Shown here piece by piece: positions 17,825 to 27,078 of a stretch of 61,883 nucleotides of DNA. The stretch comes from JAQUOA01 sp037443785 (GTDB lineage: Bacteria > Bacteroidota > Ignavibacteria > UBA10030 > UBA8401). The notes beneath the pieces are model-generated. The model did no database searches, had not been told where the DNA came from, and saw only the letters and a program-made list of their open reading frames with translations. The translations under genes were made by a program, and so were the position numbers. Location: the NCBI GenBank assembly GCA_037443785.1, contig JBBINR010000019.1, forward strand, positions 1 to 61,883. The letters run 5' to 3'. How positions within the stretch are numbered: position 1 is the first letter of the stretch; each line of letters starts with the position of its first letter.

Positions 17825-18397
17825 GTGCACAATGATTTTGCAGTTTTTGTAGACCGGGACGGAACGATCAATGTTGATGTCGATTTCCTTTCTTCACCAA
17901 ACCAACTTGAACTTATCCCCCGCAGTGCTGAGGCAATTTTTCAGTTGAATACCATGCAGATTCCGGTCATCGTCATTACCAACCAATCGGGAATTGCGCG
18001 TGGATTGTATACAGAGCATGATCTTCAGATTGTCCATCACGCCATGGATGAACAGCTGGCAAAATTTGGAGCAAAAATCACTGAGTATTTTTATTGTCCG
18101 CACCACCCATCAGAAGGAATTCCCCCCTACGTTCAGGAGTGTGAGTGTCGGAAACCAAAAGCCGGGATGCTTCATCAAGCTGCAAAAAAATATGGATTTA
18201 ACCTTTCGAAATCTTTTGTGGTCGGGGATAAATGCATTGACGTTCGAGCAGCCCACGGCGTTCAGGCAACAGCAATTCAAGTAGCGACAGGTTACGGCAT
18301 CAAAGAGAAAGATCTGTGCAGCTCTGAACGGGATTATTACGGAGTTGATCTTTTTGACGCTGTTCAATTTATCAAACAAAAATTGAGAGAAAAATAG
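17825..18397 (+). CDS. gmhB: GmhB-like HAD phosphatase (D-glycero-heptose 1,7-bisphosphate 7-phosphatase family)
   Basis: A 190-residue HAD enzyme with the family landmarks in order: nucleophile motif FVDRDGTI (about 8-15), motif II VITNQSG, the zinc-binding CPHHP...CECRKPKAGM segment (four Cys/His ligands) and the VGDKCIDV acidic motif. GmhB dephosphorylates heptose bisphosphate for LPS inner core or S-layer glycan precursors; the histidinol-phosphatase branch of the family is similar. The start is GTG at 17825 with AGGA about 8 bases upstream. It follows glgA by 10 bases and is probably cotranscribed. No other heptose gene is visible, so the exact substrate is inferred. Confidence 0.85.
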   Translation: MHNDFAVFVDRDGTINVDVDFLSSPNQLELIPRSAEAIFQLNTMQIPVIVITNQSGIARGLYTEHDLQIVHHAMDEQLAKFGAKITEYFYCPHHPSEGIPPYVQECECRKPKAGMLHQAAKKYGFNLSKSFVVGDKCIDVRAAHGVQATAIQVATGYGIKEKDLCSSERDYYGVDLFDAVQFIKQKLREK

Positions 18398-18403
18398 TAC
18401 CCA

Positions 18404-19570
18404 ATGAAAAATTTTTTTGCAGGATTCTTTTTGCTATTGATAATCGGGTGCGCCGAAAAACCAAAAATGATCGGCGGCAATCTTGTAGGAACTGAAAACA
18501 TCTCTTCTTTAGATACCGTAACTATTTTTGCGGCAGGCAACAGCACGTTCACGTCAACGTTAAATATGGGATATGCCACGAGCAATCTGGCGGGACGGAC
18601 TGCCAATAACGAAGAAATAATTTCCTTTTATAACTTTATTCCAGTACATGCATTCGATTCACTTGTCGGTGCTACACTCGATACGACTGAAATTCGATTA
18701 ACGGTCAATTACAGACTGCACGTTACTGCCCCGCCGGTCGAATTTGATGTTCGTGAAATCACCAGTTCATGGACGCAGAGCGCCTTGAACAAGGATTCAT
18801 CCGCAAGCAAAGCAATCGGCTCAATATCGATTGGAACTTTTTCTGCTACCGATTCGATGAACTTGGGCTCTACGATTAAAGCAAAAATCGATACAGCGGT
18901 TATTCGACGATGGATCGAATCATACCGTGATACCAGTACTGCAGATTTTTACGGCTTTGCCGTGCAGCCCAAAACCGGGGTTGTCACAGGGGTTGTTGGA
19001 TTTTCTACGTTCAGCGATTATTCAGGATATTATCCTACACTCGTCATAAAATATACAACGAGGTTCGGCACCCGCGATTCAATGATTGTCAGCAGCGGTG
19101 AAGATACCTATATAGCACGATTAACAACCCCTCCCGCAACGTTTCAGGTGTATGGGGGATTTGGCGTCCGATCAAAATTACTTTTTAACGTCAATGCCTT
19201 CGATAAGGCACTGATGATTCACGGCGCAACCCTAACTCTTACGGCTGATTCAACTTCTACTCTTAAAAGCGGATTGGTTCCGGATTCTTTGGTAGTCTTT
19301 CTCGGAATCAAAGGCACAACCGATGTCGATTCCTTTTCAACGTCGAATTTTGCGTACGGAAGTCATTCAACCGATTCGTCGGGAAACAATATTTATCAAT
19401 TTGATGTCTCCCGATTGGTTCAGAGCTGGATTACCAACATCAATGTCAACGAAGGTTTTGTTCTTCGCTGGGCTTCCGAATTCAACTCGGCAGAAAGAGT
19501 GGTGCTCTATGACAGCAACGCTGATGTAACAAAACGACCGAAAATCAAATTATTGTATTCACACAGGTAG
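18404..19570 (+). CDS. DNRLRE-type lipoprotein
   Basis: A 388-residue lipoprotein: signal peptide ends in a lipobox with Cys16 (LLLIIGC). The rest is beta-rich and shows two related halves. In each, an extended strand region leads to a pattern such as FDVREITSSWTQSALN (first half) or FDVSRLVQSWITNINVNEG (second half), the kind seen in DNRLRE/TRAP-like carbohydrate-surface domains. It should be anchored in the outer membrane. It lies 6 bases after the gmhB-like gene and 2 bases before a porin-like gene, so it probably works with the latter at the cell surface. Specific function unknown. Confidence 0.65.
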   Translation: MKNFFAGFFLLLIIGCAEKPKMIGGNLVGTENISSLDTVTIFAAGNSTFTSTLNMGYATSNLAGRTANNEEIISFYNFIPVHAFDSLVGATLDTTEIRLTVNYRLHVTAPPVEFDVREITSSWTQSALNKDSSASKAIGSISIGTFSATDSMNLGSTIKAKIDTAVIRRWIESYRDTSTADFYGFAVQPKTGVVTGVVGFSTFSDYSGYYPTLVIKYTTRFGTRDSMIVSSGEDTYIARLTTPPATFQVYGGFGVRSKLLFNVNAFDKALMIHGATLTLTADSTSTLKSGLVPDSLVVFLGIKGTTDVDSFSTSNFAYGSHSTDSSGNNIYQFDVSRLVQSWITNINVNEGFVLRWASEFNSAERVVLYDSNADVTKRPKIKLLYSHR

Positions 19571-19572
19571 GC

Positions 19573-20802
19573 ATGAAAAAAATTCTTTTTTTCACAATCA
19601 TAGTTTCAACATTCTCTTTTGCGGGAAAAGGATCGATCTATTCACGTTTTGGAGTCGGCGAAATCAATTCTTTCATCAGCGGGCGATCCGTTGGAATGGG
19701 AAATACCGGAATCGCACTGCTCGATAATTCCTATATCAATCTTTCAAATCCGGCAGCCCTCGGAATGATAAATCGTTCTTTACTTACTGCCGGATATCAG
19801 TATCAAAATTTTGCATCAACTGATGACGGCGGCACTTCACTTTTCGGCACAGGAAATATCAATTCATTTGCACTGGCATTTCCAATATACACGCCAAAAA
19901 AAATAGCTCTCTCCATTGCCGCACTTCCCTTTTCAACGGTCGGTTATGAGCAGCAATTATCAACACCGTTTAATGGGACATCGATCTTGCAGACATTTGA
20001 TGGCCGAGGGGGAATTTCTTCAGCGCAATTAGGAATTTCATATTCCCCTGCCCAAAACGTTATGGTGGGGTTTACGACGCATTATTTATTTGGAGCAATT
20101 TTCAGAGATAAATCAATTGTATTCCCGAACGGCGATTATCACGGAGGATCGTACAGCGAAACCTTTTCCATGCGCGGGTTTGGATTTACCTTTGGCGGAA
20201 TTTATACCGGCATTGATAAGTTATTTGGATTTTCAGAAACTCGGCAAGTAAACCTTGGTGCAACGGTATTTACCGGCTCGTCGATGACAATTGATGATGA
20301 GACCTTAACCGATTTTTCTTCTAACACCGATACCTTGAAACAGAACAATCAATCAGCAACACTGCCAGTCGGATTTTCCCTCGGACTTTCATATAACCTC
20401 CGAAATATCAATTACACAGCTGATCTTAATTTCCAGAATTGGGATAACTTTAAGCTTAAAGGAGTGCATCCGGCAGAAATTCAAAACAGTATTCGAATCG
20501 GTGCCGGTGTAGAATTTCTTCCACCAAAAGATTTTACTGATACGTATTTAGAAAAAGTAGCCTACAGAGTTGGAGGATATTTCCGCCAATCGTACTTAAA
20601 AATTAACGGTCACTCGATCAATGAAATATTCGGCACTGCGGGAATTGGATTACCTCTTAGTGCTGAATCACGGATGAATATAGGAGTCGAGTACGGCATC
20701 CGTGGAACGACATCGTCGTCGTTGATTAAAGACAATGTATTCAGACTGGTTCTTTCGTTGACCGCATCCGAATTAATGTTCATCGAACCACCTGTGGAAT
20801 AA
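19573..20802 (+). CDS. Outer-membrane beta-barrel protein, FadL/PorV-like fold
   Basis: A 409-residue exported protein with a signal peptide (MKKILFFTIIVSTFSFAG). After it comes YSRFGVGEINSFISGRSVGMGNTGIAL then NPAALGMI, a pattern shared by Bacteroidota outer-membrane transporters of the FadL/PorV-related class. Many amphipathic strands follow to the end. The start has AGG-like ribosome site in the preceding two-base gap region. It is cotranscribed with the DNRLRE lipoprotein before it and rpiB after it (gap 4 bases). Transport substrate unknown; it is not PorV itself, which is encoded at 8899. Confidence 0.65.
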   Translation: MKKILFFTIIVSTFSFAGKGSIYSRFGVGEINSFISGRSVGMGNTGIALLDNSYINLSNPAALGMINRSLLTAGYQYQNFASTDDGGTSLFGTGNINSFALAFPIYTPKKIALSIAALPFSTVGYEQQLSTPFNGTSILQTFDGRGGISSAQLGISYSPAQNVMVGFTTHYLFGAIFRDKSIVFPNGDYHGGSYSETFSMRGFGFTFGGIYTGIDKLFGFSETRQVNLGATVFTGSSMTIDDETLTDFSSNTDTLKQNNQSATLPVGFSLGLSYNLRNINYTADLNFQNWDNFKLKGVHPAEIQNSIRIGAGVEFLPPKDFTDTYLEKVAYRVGGYFRQSYLKINGHSINEIFGTAGIGLPLSAESRMNIGVEYGIRGTTSSSLIKDNVFRLVLSLTASELMFIEPPVE

Positions 20803-20806
20803 ATAT

Positions 20807-21244
20807 ATGATTGCCATAGCGTCAGATCATGCCGGGTTTCATTATAAAGAGAAAGCAAAAACTCTTCTCCATGAAATGAAACTCCAATACAAAGATTACG
20901 GCACGCACAATGCTGAATCCGTTGATTATCCGGATTACGCCCATCTTGCTGCTGAGGCAATATCAAAGGGAGAATGCGAGTTTGGCATCATTGTATGCGG
21001 TTCAGGTGTCGGCGTGTCTATTGTAGCCAATAAACACAAAGGCGTTCGCGCTGCCGCCTGCGAGTCGGTAACTGCCGCTGAGCTTTCCCGAAAACATAAT
21101 AACGCAAACGTTCTCTGCTTTGGTGAACGCTTGGTCGGCTGGGGAGTTGCGGAAGATATGATTCGAAAATTTCTTTCGACAAATTTTGAAGGCGGACGCC
21201 ATACACGCCGGGTAGAAAAAATTCATTCGCTGACATCGTGCTGA
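20807..21244 (+). CDS. rpiB: Ribose-5-phosphate isomerase B
   Basis: A 145-residue LacAB/RpiB enzyme that interconverts ribose 5-phosphate and ribulose 5-phosphate in the pentose phosphate pathway. It starts with the conserved IASDHAGFHYKEK and carries the active-site CGSGVGVSIVANK loop (about 65-77) including the catalytic Cys; the RAA..ES....SR.HNNANVL region is also as expected. Length is normal for the family. It lies 4 bases after the barrel gene and 60 bases before glyA. Confidence 0.93.
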   Translation: MIAIASDHAGFHYKEKAKTLLHEMKLQYKDYGTHNAESVDYPDYAHLAAEAISKGECEFGIIVCGSGVGVSIVANKHKGVRAAACESVTAAELSRKHNNANVLCFGERLVGWGVAEDMIRKFLSTNFEGGRHTRRVEKIHSLTSC

Positions 21245-21304
21245 AACAGCGGTACCAAGATTTAAATTCAAAAGTACAACCATCCTTTTAATGGAACTAC
21301 ACGT

Positions 21305-22600
21305 ATGAACGACATTCAATCATTCGATCCCGAAGTTTTTCAAGCAATAAAAAATGAACAGAACAGGCAGAATACCAAATTAGAACTGATTGCTTCGGAA
21401 AATTTTGTTTCAAAAGCTGTTCTTGAGGCAGCCGGAACGGTGCTGACCAACAAATACGCCGAAGGATATCCCGGAAAACGATATTACGGAGGCTGCGAAT
21501 ATGTCGACGTTGTTGAAGACCTTGCTCGGGATCGCGTCAAAAAACTTTTCGGGGCAGAATATGCAAACGTACAGCCGCACTCGGGTTCACAGGCAAACAT
21601 GGCTGTCTATTTCACGTTCATGAAGCCGGGCGACAAAGTTCTTGGAATGAATCTCTCGCATGGCGGGCACTTAACGCACGGTTCACCGGTCAATTTCTCC
21701 GGACAGCTCTACAATTTTTCGGCGTACGGTGTTTCAAAAGAAACGGGATATATTGATTATAACGACGTTGAAGATGTCGCAAAACGCGAGCGCCCAAAAT
21801 TAATTACGGTCGGAGCAAGTGCTTATTCCAGAAACATTGATTACAAAAAATTCCGTGAGATTGCCGATAAAGTCGGTGCATTTCTTTTTGCCGATATCGC
21901 TCATCCCGCAGGATTGATTGCTTCAAAATTATTGAACGATCCGATTCCCCACTGCCATGTTGTTACATCGACCACACACAAAACTCTTCGCGGACCGCGC
22001 GGCGGAATTATCTTGGTCGGAAAAGATTTCGAAAACCCATGGGGATTAACAGCGCCAAAATCGGGACGGACAAAAATGATCTCCGAGCTGTTAGATTCGA
22101 TGGTCATTCCGGGAATTCAGGGCGGACCGTTGATGCATATTATTTCTGCAAAAGCGATCGCATTTAAGGAAGCACTTCAGCCGGAGTTCAAAGTGTACGC
22201 ACAGCAGATCATCACCAATGCGCAGACACTTGCAGCAAGCCTTGTTGCGAAAGGATATAATATCATCTCGGGCGGTACAGACAACCACCTTATGCTGATC
22301 GATCTTCGCAATAAAAACGTCACCGGCAAAGAGGCACAGGAAGCGCTTGATGAATCCGGAATTACGGTCAACAAAAACTCCGTTCCATTTGATGATAAGT
22401 CACCGCTCATTACCAGCGGAATCCGCGTGGGACCAGCGGCATTAACAACGCGCGGGATGAAAGAAAAAGAAATGAAGATCGTCAGTGAGCTTATCGATGA
22501 GGTTATTCGAAACATCGGGAAAAAAGCGACTTATGAATCAGTACAGAAAAAAGTCATCGAACTCTGTTCCGGATTTCCGCTGTATAAAGATTTGAACTAA
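21305..22600 (+). CDS. glyA: Serine hydroxymethyltransferase
   Basis: A 431-residue PLP enzyme that converts serine and tetrahydrofolate to glycine and methylene-THF in the cytoplasm. Landmarks: IASENFVS near the N-terminus, YPGKRYYGGCEYVD, HGGHLTHG, and the PLP-lysine region STTHKTLRGPRGG (about residues 222-234). Length and order match the family with no gaps. GGAA precedes the ATG. A short 60-base gap separates it from rpiB; tatC follows after 9 bases. Confidence 0.96.
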   Translation: MNDIQSFDPEVFQAIKNEQNRQNTKLELIASENFVSKAVLEAAGTVLTNKYAEGYPGKRYYGGCEYVDVVEDLARDRVKKLFGAEYANVQPHSGSQANMAVYFTFMKPGDKVLGMNLSHGGHLTHGSPVNFSGQLYNFSAYGVSKETGYIDYNDVEDVAKRERPKLITVGASAYSRNIDYKKFREIADKVGAFLFADIAHPAGLIASKLLNDPIPHCHVVTSTTHKTLRGPRGGIILVGKDFENPWGLTAPKSGRTKMISELLDSMVIPGIQGGPLMHIISAKAIAFKEALQPEFKVYAQQIITNAQTLAASLVAKGYNIISGGTDNHLMLIDLRNKNVTGKEAQEALDESGITVNKNSVPFDDKSPLITSGIRVGPAALTTRGMKEKEMKIVSELIDEVIRNIGKKATYESVQKKVIELCSGFPLYKDLN

Positions 22601-22609
22601 ACATAGTTT

Positions 22610-23362
22610 ATGCCGAACGATCAACCTCCATTTGACGACATCCACGATAGAGAAATGTCCTTCCTTGATCATTTGGAGGAACTTCGCTGGAGAATTTTAA
22701 AAGCAGTCATTGCAGTTTTAGTTGCCGCAATCGGCTGCGCGTTCTTCTCGGATTTTCTCGTGAAAACGGTTTTAATGAAGCCGCTCCTCGATGTCGGATT
22801 AAAAGCGCAGGTGCTCACGCCGTACGGAATCATGCTATTGTACATGGAAGTTGTTCTTGTCGCCGCAATCGTTATTTCAATGCCAATCATCCTGTATCAA
22901 CTGTGGCAGTTTATCGCTCCCGGCCTTCTTCCGAACGAAAGAAAATATGTCTGGTGGATAATTTTTTTTACGACGCTTTGTTTTCTCGCTGGAATCATCT
23001 TTGCGTACTTCATTCTTGTTCCTACCGCTCTTCATTTTTTTGCGGAATTTGGAACCGATACGTTTGAATTAAATGTGTCTGCAGATAATTATATCAGTTT
23101 CTTGCTGAGTTTAATCTTAGGAGCCGGATTAGTTTTTGAACTCCCAATGATTTCCTATTTCCTATCGAAATTAGGACTGTTGACACCGAAGTTCATGCGG
23201 AAGTATCGACGGCATGCCATTGTTGCTATTTTGATCATCTCGGCCGTCGTCACTCCAACACCGGATATTCTTACCCAAAGCCTTTTAGCGGCACCGATGA
23301 TTTTGCTTTATGAAATCAGTATTTTTATTTCAAAATTTGCACAGAAAAAAACGACAGAATAA
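22610..23362 (+). CDS. tatC: Sec-independent (Tat) translocase subunit TatC
   Basis: A 250-residue inner-membrane protein with the TatC opening MSFLDHLEELRWRILKA (about 12-28) and six predicted membrane helices. The conserved WQFIAPGLLPNERKY segment (about 97-111) and the VVTPTPDILTQ stretch near the C-terminus are present. TatC recognises twin-arginine signals on folded cargo. No tatA/B is adjacent. The stop is followed immediately by the ATG of the polyprenyl synthase gene (zero gap). Confidence 0.95.
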   Translation: MPNDQPPFDDIHDREMSFLDHLEELRWRILKAVIAVLVAAIGCAFFSDFLVKTVLMKPLLDVGLKAQVLTPYGIMLLYMEVVLVAAIVISMPIILYQLWQFIAPGLLPNERKYVWWIIFFTTLCFLAGIIFAYFILVPTALHFFAEFGTDTFELNVSADNYISFLLSLILGAGLVFELPMISYFLSKLGLLTPKFMRKYRRHAIVAILIISAVVTPTPDILTQSLLAAPMILLYEISIFISKFAQKKTTE

Positions 23363-24352
23363 ATGGGATTACTTGTTACCAATACGCTTGACGAAATTAA
23401 GGCGCCCGTCGATGCTGAACTGAAAAAATTCAGCCCATTCTTTAAAGATTCGATGAGGTCAAGCGTTTCGCTGGTTGATACAATTGCGCGGTATATCGTG
23501 AAACAAAAAGGAAAACGAATTCGTCCAATCGTGGTTTTTTTAACAGCGAAAACGTGCGGTACGATCAATGAATCGACCTTTCGCGGTGCAACGCTCGTTG
23601 AAATTCTGCACACAGCAACCCTTGTTCATGATGATGTCGTTGATGACTCCGATACCCGCCGAGGACTTGCATCGATCAACGCCGTATGGAAAAACAAAGT
23701 AGCGGTGTTGATGGGCGATTATCTTTTATCGACAGGTTTGATGCTTTCCCTGCGCCATAATGATGTCTATTTTTTGAAGACGGTTTCGGATTCCGTGAGA
23801 AGAATGAGTGAAGGAGAAATTTTACAAATCCAGAAAAGCCGCGAATTGGATATTGATGAAGCGACATATCTAAAAATCATTTCCAATAAAACTGCATCTC
23901 TCCTTTCGACGTGTTCTGAGATCGGTGCGGCAAGCGTTACCGAAGATGAAACACAGCGGAAATTCATGAGAGATTTCGGCGAGAACGTCGGCATGGCATT
24001 CCAGATACGCGATGATATTCTTGATTATACTTCCCGAAAAAGTATTCTCGGAAAACCGATCGGCGGTGATGTGAAAGAAAAGAAAATCACGCTTCCGCTT
24101 ATCCATGCATTGCTTCAATCACCCAAAAAAGAAGCAAAGCGTGTTTTAAAGTTGATTCGAAACGGCGCAACCGGAAAGGATGTCGAATACGTTGTCGATT
24201 TTGTCCAATCCAATGGCGGCATTCAATATGCAGAAATGCGTGCAAAAGAGTATGGAGACAAAGCGCGCCAATGCCTCGTTCCTTTTGCCGACTCTGAATC
24301 TAAAAAATCGCTCGAAATGTTCGTTGATTTTGTCATGGAAAGAGAAAAATAA
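23363..24352 (+). CDS. Polyprenyl (octaprenyl/nonaprenyl-type) diphosphate synthase
   Basis: A 329-residue trans-isoprenyl diphosphate synthase. Both aspartate-rich motifs are intact: the first in LVHDDVVDDSDTRRG (DDxxD, about residues 91-97) and the second in FQIRDDILDY (about 213-222); GKRIRP near 50 binds diphosphate. Such enzymes extend farnesyl diphosphate for the side chain of menaquinone/ubiquinone, which fits a quinol-dependent respiratory chain in this window. Chain length cannot be read from the sequence. It ends the plus-strand housekeeping run; a strong terminator follows. Confidence 0.9.
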   Translation: MGLLVTNTLDEIKAPVDAELKKFSPFFKDSMRSSVSLVDTIARYIVKQKGKRIRPIVVFLTAKTCGTINESTFRGATLVEILHTATLVHDDVVDDSDTRRGLASINAVWKNKVAVLMGDYLLSTGLMLSLRHNDVYFLKTVSDSVRRMSEGEILQIQKSRELDIDEATYLKIISNKTASLLSTCSEIGAASVTEDETQRKFMRDFGENVGMAFQIRDDILDYTSRKSILGKPIGGDVKEKKITLPLIHALLQSPKKEAKRVLKLIRNGATGKDVEYVVDFVQSNGGIQYAEMRAKEYGDKARQCLVPFADSESKKSLEMFVDFVMEREK

Positions 24353-24382
24353 GCCATTCAGGGTACCGGTACGTGGTGTAAT

Positions 24383-24428
24383 AATAAACCCCGATTGTTT
24401 AAAACCAACCGGGGTTTATTGTTTTTTT
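24383..24428 (+). terminator. Intrinsic terminator after the housekeeping operon
   Basis: A perfect 11-base stem (AATAAACCCCG 24383-24393 with CGGGGTTTATT 24410-24420) and a 16-base loop, followed by G and a run of seven T (24422-24428). It sits 30 bases after the synthase gene and just before the convergent NlpC/P60 gene end. Confidence 0.9.
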
Positions 24429-24444
24429 CTGAAACTGAAAATGT

Positions 24445-25617
24445 TTACTTGACCTCTTTCACCTCGGAGACACTTGCAATCACTCTGCGGGCCCGTACGA
24501 ATCGCCGTAAATTATACTCATCATACAGTTTTGAATCGGGATTAAAACTGCTCAACTGCACCTTGCCTGATGAATGAATGAACACGCGGTCCCCCAGATA
24601 AATACCGACATGCACAATCCGCTCAGCTTTCCCATTTCCTTCCTTTTTCCCAAAAAATAAAAGATCTCCCTTTCGTAAATTTTGAAAATTTTTCCCGGGC
24701 TCAATGTCTACCCCCTGCTCTGCCTGTTGGTTTGCATCGCGATTTAATAATTGTCCGTTGAGCAGAAAAACCGTTTTGGTAAATCCGGAACAGTCAACGC
24801 CTTTCACCGATGTTCCGCCCCACAAATACGGAACACCCATTAAAAATTTCCCGGTTCGCTCAATATTATCCGGAACCGGACACAGCACTGTTCCCCAATC
24901 GTGAAAATCGATAACCGATGATTTTTTTATATAGCCTTCTCGCCCGTCGGCAATTCCCACTTTAATCCATTGTGCATCTCCACCGATATGTTTCAACACG
25001 CTGCCGCCGACGACATCACTCACGGGAAATGAATTCGCATTCGGCTGTTCATGGATAATTTCAGAAAATTCTTTTACGAATACTTTTTTGACTTTCCTCC
25101 ACTGCTCTGCTTCTTTTTCGGTCACTCTGTACAATTGGTCTGTGTCCACCCATCCTAAATATGTATCCGGTGACTGAATATAAGCATAGCCGTTTTTCTT
25201 CTTCCATATTTTTACGATGGTTCCCATCAGCACCTGCGAACCAAGTTCCGCACTTTCTTTCGGATCATTACGCATGTTGGCGACGCTCACCGTAATAATT
25301 CCAAACTTCTTGCTCCCAAGATCTTCGGAGGGCAAGACCTCGATGCTGTCGATGATATTTTTATATTGGGACTTGAATCGTTTCACTAATTCCGATTTTG
25401 CCTCAGAATATTGAACCTCGCCTTTGAGAACAATATCGTTCTTTCGTTCTCCCACACTGATGGCAAAAATGGCCGTTCGTTTATCAGGTGCATATTTTGC
25501 TTGGAGTTCCTTGACAATCGGGTGAACAGCTGTTTGTTCTTTCATGGGTATCTCTTTTTCTTCTTTACATCCGATCAGAAATACGAAAAGGAGAAAAATG
25601 TATTTGAGCAGTTTCAT
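24445..25617 (-). CDS. NlpC/P60 endopeptidase lipoprotein with SH3 domains
   Basis: A 390-residue lipoprotein. The start at 25617 gives MKLLKYIFLLFVFLIGC, a lipoprotein signal with Cys17; a longer ORF from a TTG at 25644 would bury it. Two bacterial SH3-like segments (about 115-175, 200-245) precede the NlpC/P60 domain (about 255-385), with catalytic Cys in VDCSGF, His in VHVGIYLG and a third polar residue in FIHSSG. It should cut peptide cross-links or stems in the cell wall. An N-terminal region (about 25-100) with a BON-like pattern is seen. It lies 30 bases after the EVE gene, likely one transcript. Confidence 0.85.
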   Translation of the reverse strand: MKLLKYIFLLFVFLIGCKEEKEIPMKEQTAVHPIVKELQAKYAPDKRTAIFAISVGERKNDIVLKGEVQYSEAKSELVKRFKSQYKNIIDSIEVLPSEDLGSKKFGIITVSVANMRNDPKESAELGSQVLMGTIVKIWKKKNGYAYIQSPDTYLGWVDTDQLYRVTEKEAEQWRKVKKVFVKEFSEIIHEQPNANSFPVSDVVGGSVLKHIGGDAQWIKVGIADGREGYIKKSSVIDFHDWGTVLCPVPDNIERTGKFLMGVPYLWGGTSVKGVDCSGFTKTVFLLNGQLLNRDANQQAEQGVDIEPGKNFQNLRKGDLLFFGKKEGNGKAERIVHVGIYLGDRVFIHSSGKVQLSSFNPDSKLYDEYNLRRFVRARRVIASVSEVKEVK

Positions 25618-25647
25618 TTTTACTTTCGCAGCCTTCTTTTTCAAAAA

Positions 25648-26052
25648 CTATTTTGAGAGCGACACAATGGATTCCCATTCGTCGTCGGAAACCGGCATGA
25701 CCGATAATCTTCCAATTTTTACCAGAGGAAAATTTGCAAACTTCTTTTGAGCTTTTATCGCGCTCAGTGCAACCGGATTTTTTAATTTTTGCATCGCTTG
25801 GATTTCGACGACGACTAATTTTGGATCTTTAAGTTTTGGATCGGGATACGGAGCCGAAACAATTTTCGCAATCCCTACAATCTGTTTTTCCTCACCGGTG
25901 TGATAGATAAAGGCAAGATCACCCTTGCTCATCGACCGAATATGCTTTAGGGCAAGATTATTTGAAACCCCGTCCCACACACTTTTCTTTTCTTTCATCA
26001 GGTCATCAAACGAAAAAACGGACGGTTCGGTTTTTAGAAGATATTTATTCAT
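25648..26052 (-). CDS. EVE-domain (PUA-like) protein
   Basis: A 134-residue protein that is essentially one EVE domain. It starts MNKYLLKTEPSVFSFDDL and carries WDGVSNNLA.KHIRSMSKGDLAFIYHTG, the typical core of EVE/THYN1 proteins, which bind modified bases in nucleic acids. The ATG at 26052, with GGAAAG upstream, was preferred over an in-frame start 40 codons earlier that runs through the intergenic repeat. Role is not known; EVE proteins often sit near modification or restriction systems, but none is seen here. Confidence 0.85.
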   Translation of the reverse strand: MNKYLLKTEPSVFSFDDLMKEKKSVWDGVSNNLALKHIRSMSKGDLAFIYHTGEEKQIVGIAKIVSAPYPDPKLKDPKLVVVEIQAMQKLKNPVALSAIKAQKKFANFPLVKIGRLSVMPVSDDEWESIVSLSK

Positions 26053-26146
26053 TCGTCTTTCCAATTGTTCAATGAAAGTAAAGGAAATGCACCGGAAATG
26101 CAACGAAATCCCAAGAATAGGGGTGGATCGTTTTGAAAATAGTGTC

Positions 26147-26237
26147 ATCGTCACGCTGACGGGTGCCAGCATCTTTCCTATATTTTAGATGCCGAAACGA
26201 ATCCCAAAAGGATCGCTTAGTGATTCGGCATGACGAT
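26147..26237. repeat. REP-like intergenic inverted repeat
   Basis: Outer arms ATCGTCACGCTGA (26147-26159) and its imperfect complement at 26225-26237 pair at 11 of 13 positions, with a smaller inner hairpin (26168-26174 with 26187-26193). The motif TCGGCATGACGA recalls intergenic repeats found in many copies in bacterial genomes. With one copy in the window I cannot show that it is repeated. Confidence 0.5.
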
Positions 26238-26303
26238 AATTTGAAATTAAACCACTCCCCCAAAGAATTACTGCTTATCGTGTTGACAATCATCAATTAA
26301 AGA

Positions 26304-26332
26304 TGTAACACAAACTTAACATTAACTTAACT
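26304..26332 (+). promoter_or_regulatory. PHO-box-like triple direct repeat before phoU
   Basis: Three half-sites, TGTAACA (26304), CTTAACA (26315) and CTTAACT (26326), are spaced exactly 11 bases apart, the period of PhoB/PhoP sites (TTAACA-type in Bacillus). They end 68 bases before the phoU ATG. A TTGACA (26283-26288) lies just upstream. Regulation by phosphate starvation is inferred. Confidence 0.6.
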
Positions 26333-26400
26333 CAGTTTTTACCTTGTTACGGTAAATTATTTTTCAAATGAGTGAAGCTGGTCATCAGTAAATAGAGGTT

Positions 26401-27078
26401 ATGAGCATGACATATTTTTTCAAAGAAAAAATTCAAGAGTTAAAAACTGATATTATCAGGATGGGTTCTCTTGCCGAAATGGCAATTGAAGATTCTATCG
26501 AATCGCTCATAACGCAAAATCGATCCCTAGCCGAACAAGTTGTTCAAAATGATAACAAGATTAACGAGCTTGAGATTTCAAACGAAATAATCATCATCGA
26601 TTTACTCGCTCTTCAACAGCCGGTCGCTTCCGATCTCCGCTTTATCTTGGCGGCAACGAAAATCAATAATGATCTTGAACGTATTGGCGATCACGCGGTG
26701 AATCTTGCGCAATCTTCCCTTTCAATGCAATCAATGAATATACCGGCATTACAGACGCCGGGTATCGAACAAATGGCGCAAGTAACGAAACGAATGCTCT
26801 CCGATGCGCTGGATTGTTTTATTCATCTCGACGGACTTATCGGGGAAGCGGTCTTGCGAATGGAGGATACTGCGGACAGTTTAAATCGAAAAATCAGTAA
26901 AGAGATGACAACAATGATGAAAACAAATCCAAAAAGCATTGAACAGGCATTAGAGTTAGTGAGGGTGAGCAGAAATTTGGAACGCGTTGCTGATCTTGCG
27001 ACGAATATCGTCGAGGAAGTCCTTTTTATCGCAAACGGAAAAGTTGTGAAGCATCATTCTGCCGATCATCAGGCATAG
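26401..27078 (+). CDS. phoU: Phosphate-signalling protein PhoU
   Basis: A 225-residue protein of usual PhoU length made of two three-helix repeats (about 5-110 and 115-210). Each repeat has the family signature: E....ND.KINELE and later NDLERIGDHAVNLAQ in the first, and SRNLERVADLATNIVEEVLFI in the second, with acidic metal-binding clusters. PhoU restrains the PhoR/PhoB system and the Pst transporter. No pst, phoB or phoR gene is adjacent, so it is an orphan phoU. The stop touches the stop of the convergent giant C25 gene with no gap, so the two transcripts must run into each other. Confidence 0.93.
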   Translation: MSMTYFFKEKIQELKTDIIRMGSLAEMAIEDSIESLITQNRSLAEQVVQNDNKINELEISNEIIIIDLLALQQPVASDLRFILAATKINNDLERIGDHAVNLAQSSLSMQSMNIPALQTPGIEQMAQVTKRMLSDALDCFIHLDGLIGEAVLRMEDTADSLNRKISKEMTTMMKTNPKSIEQALELVRVSRNLERVADLATNIVEEVLFIANGKVVKHHSADHQA

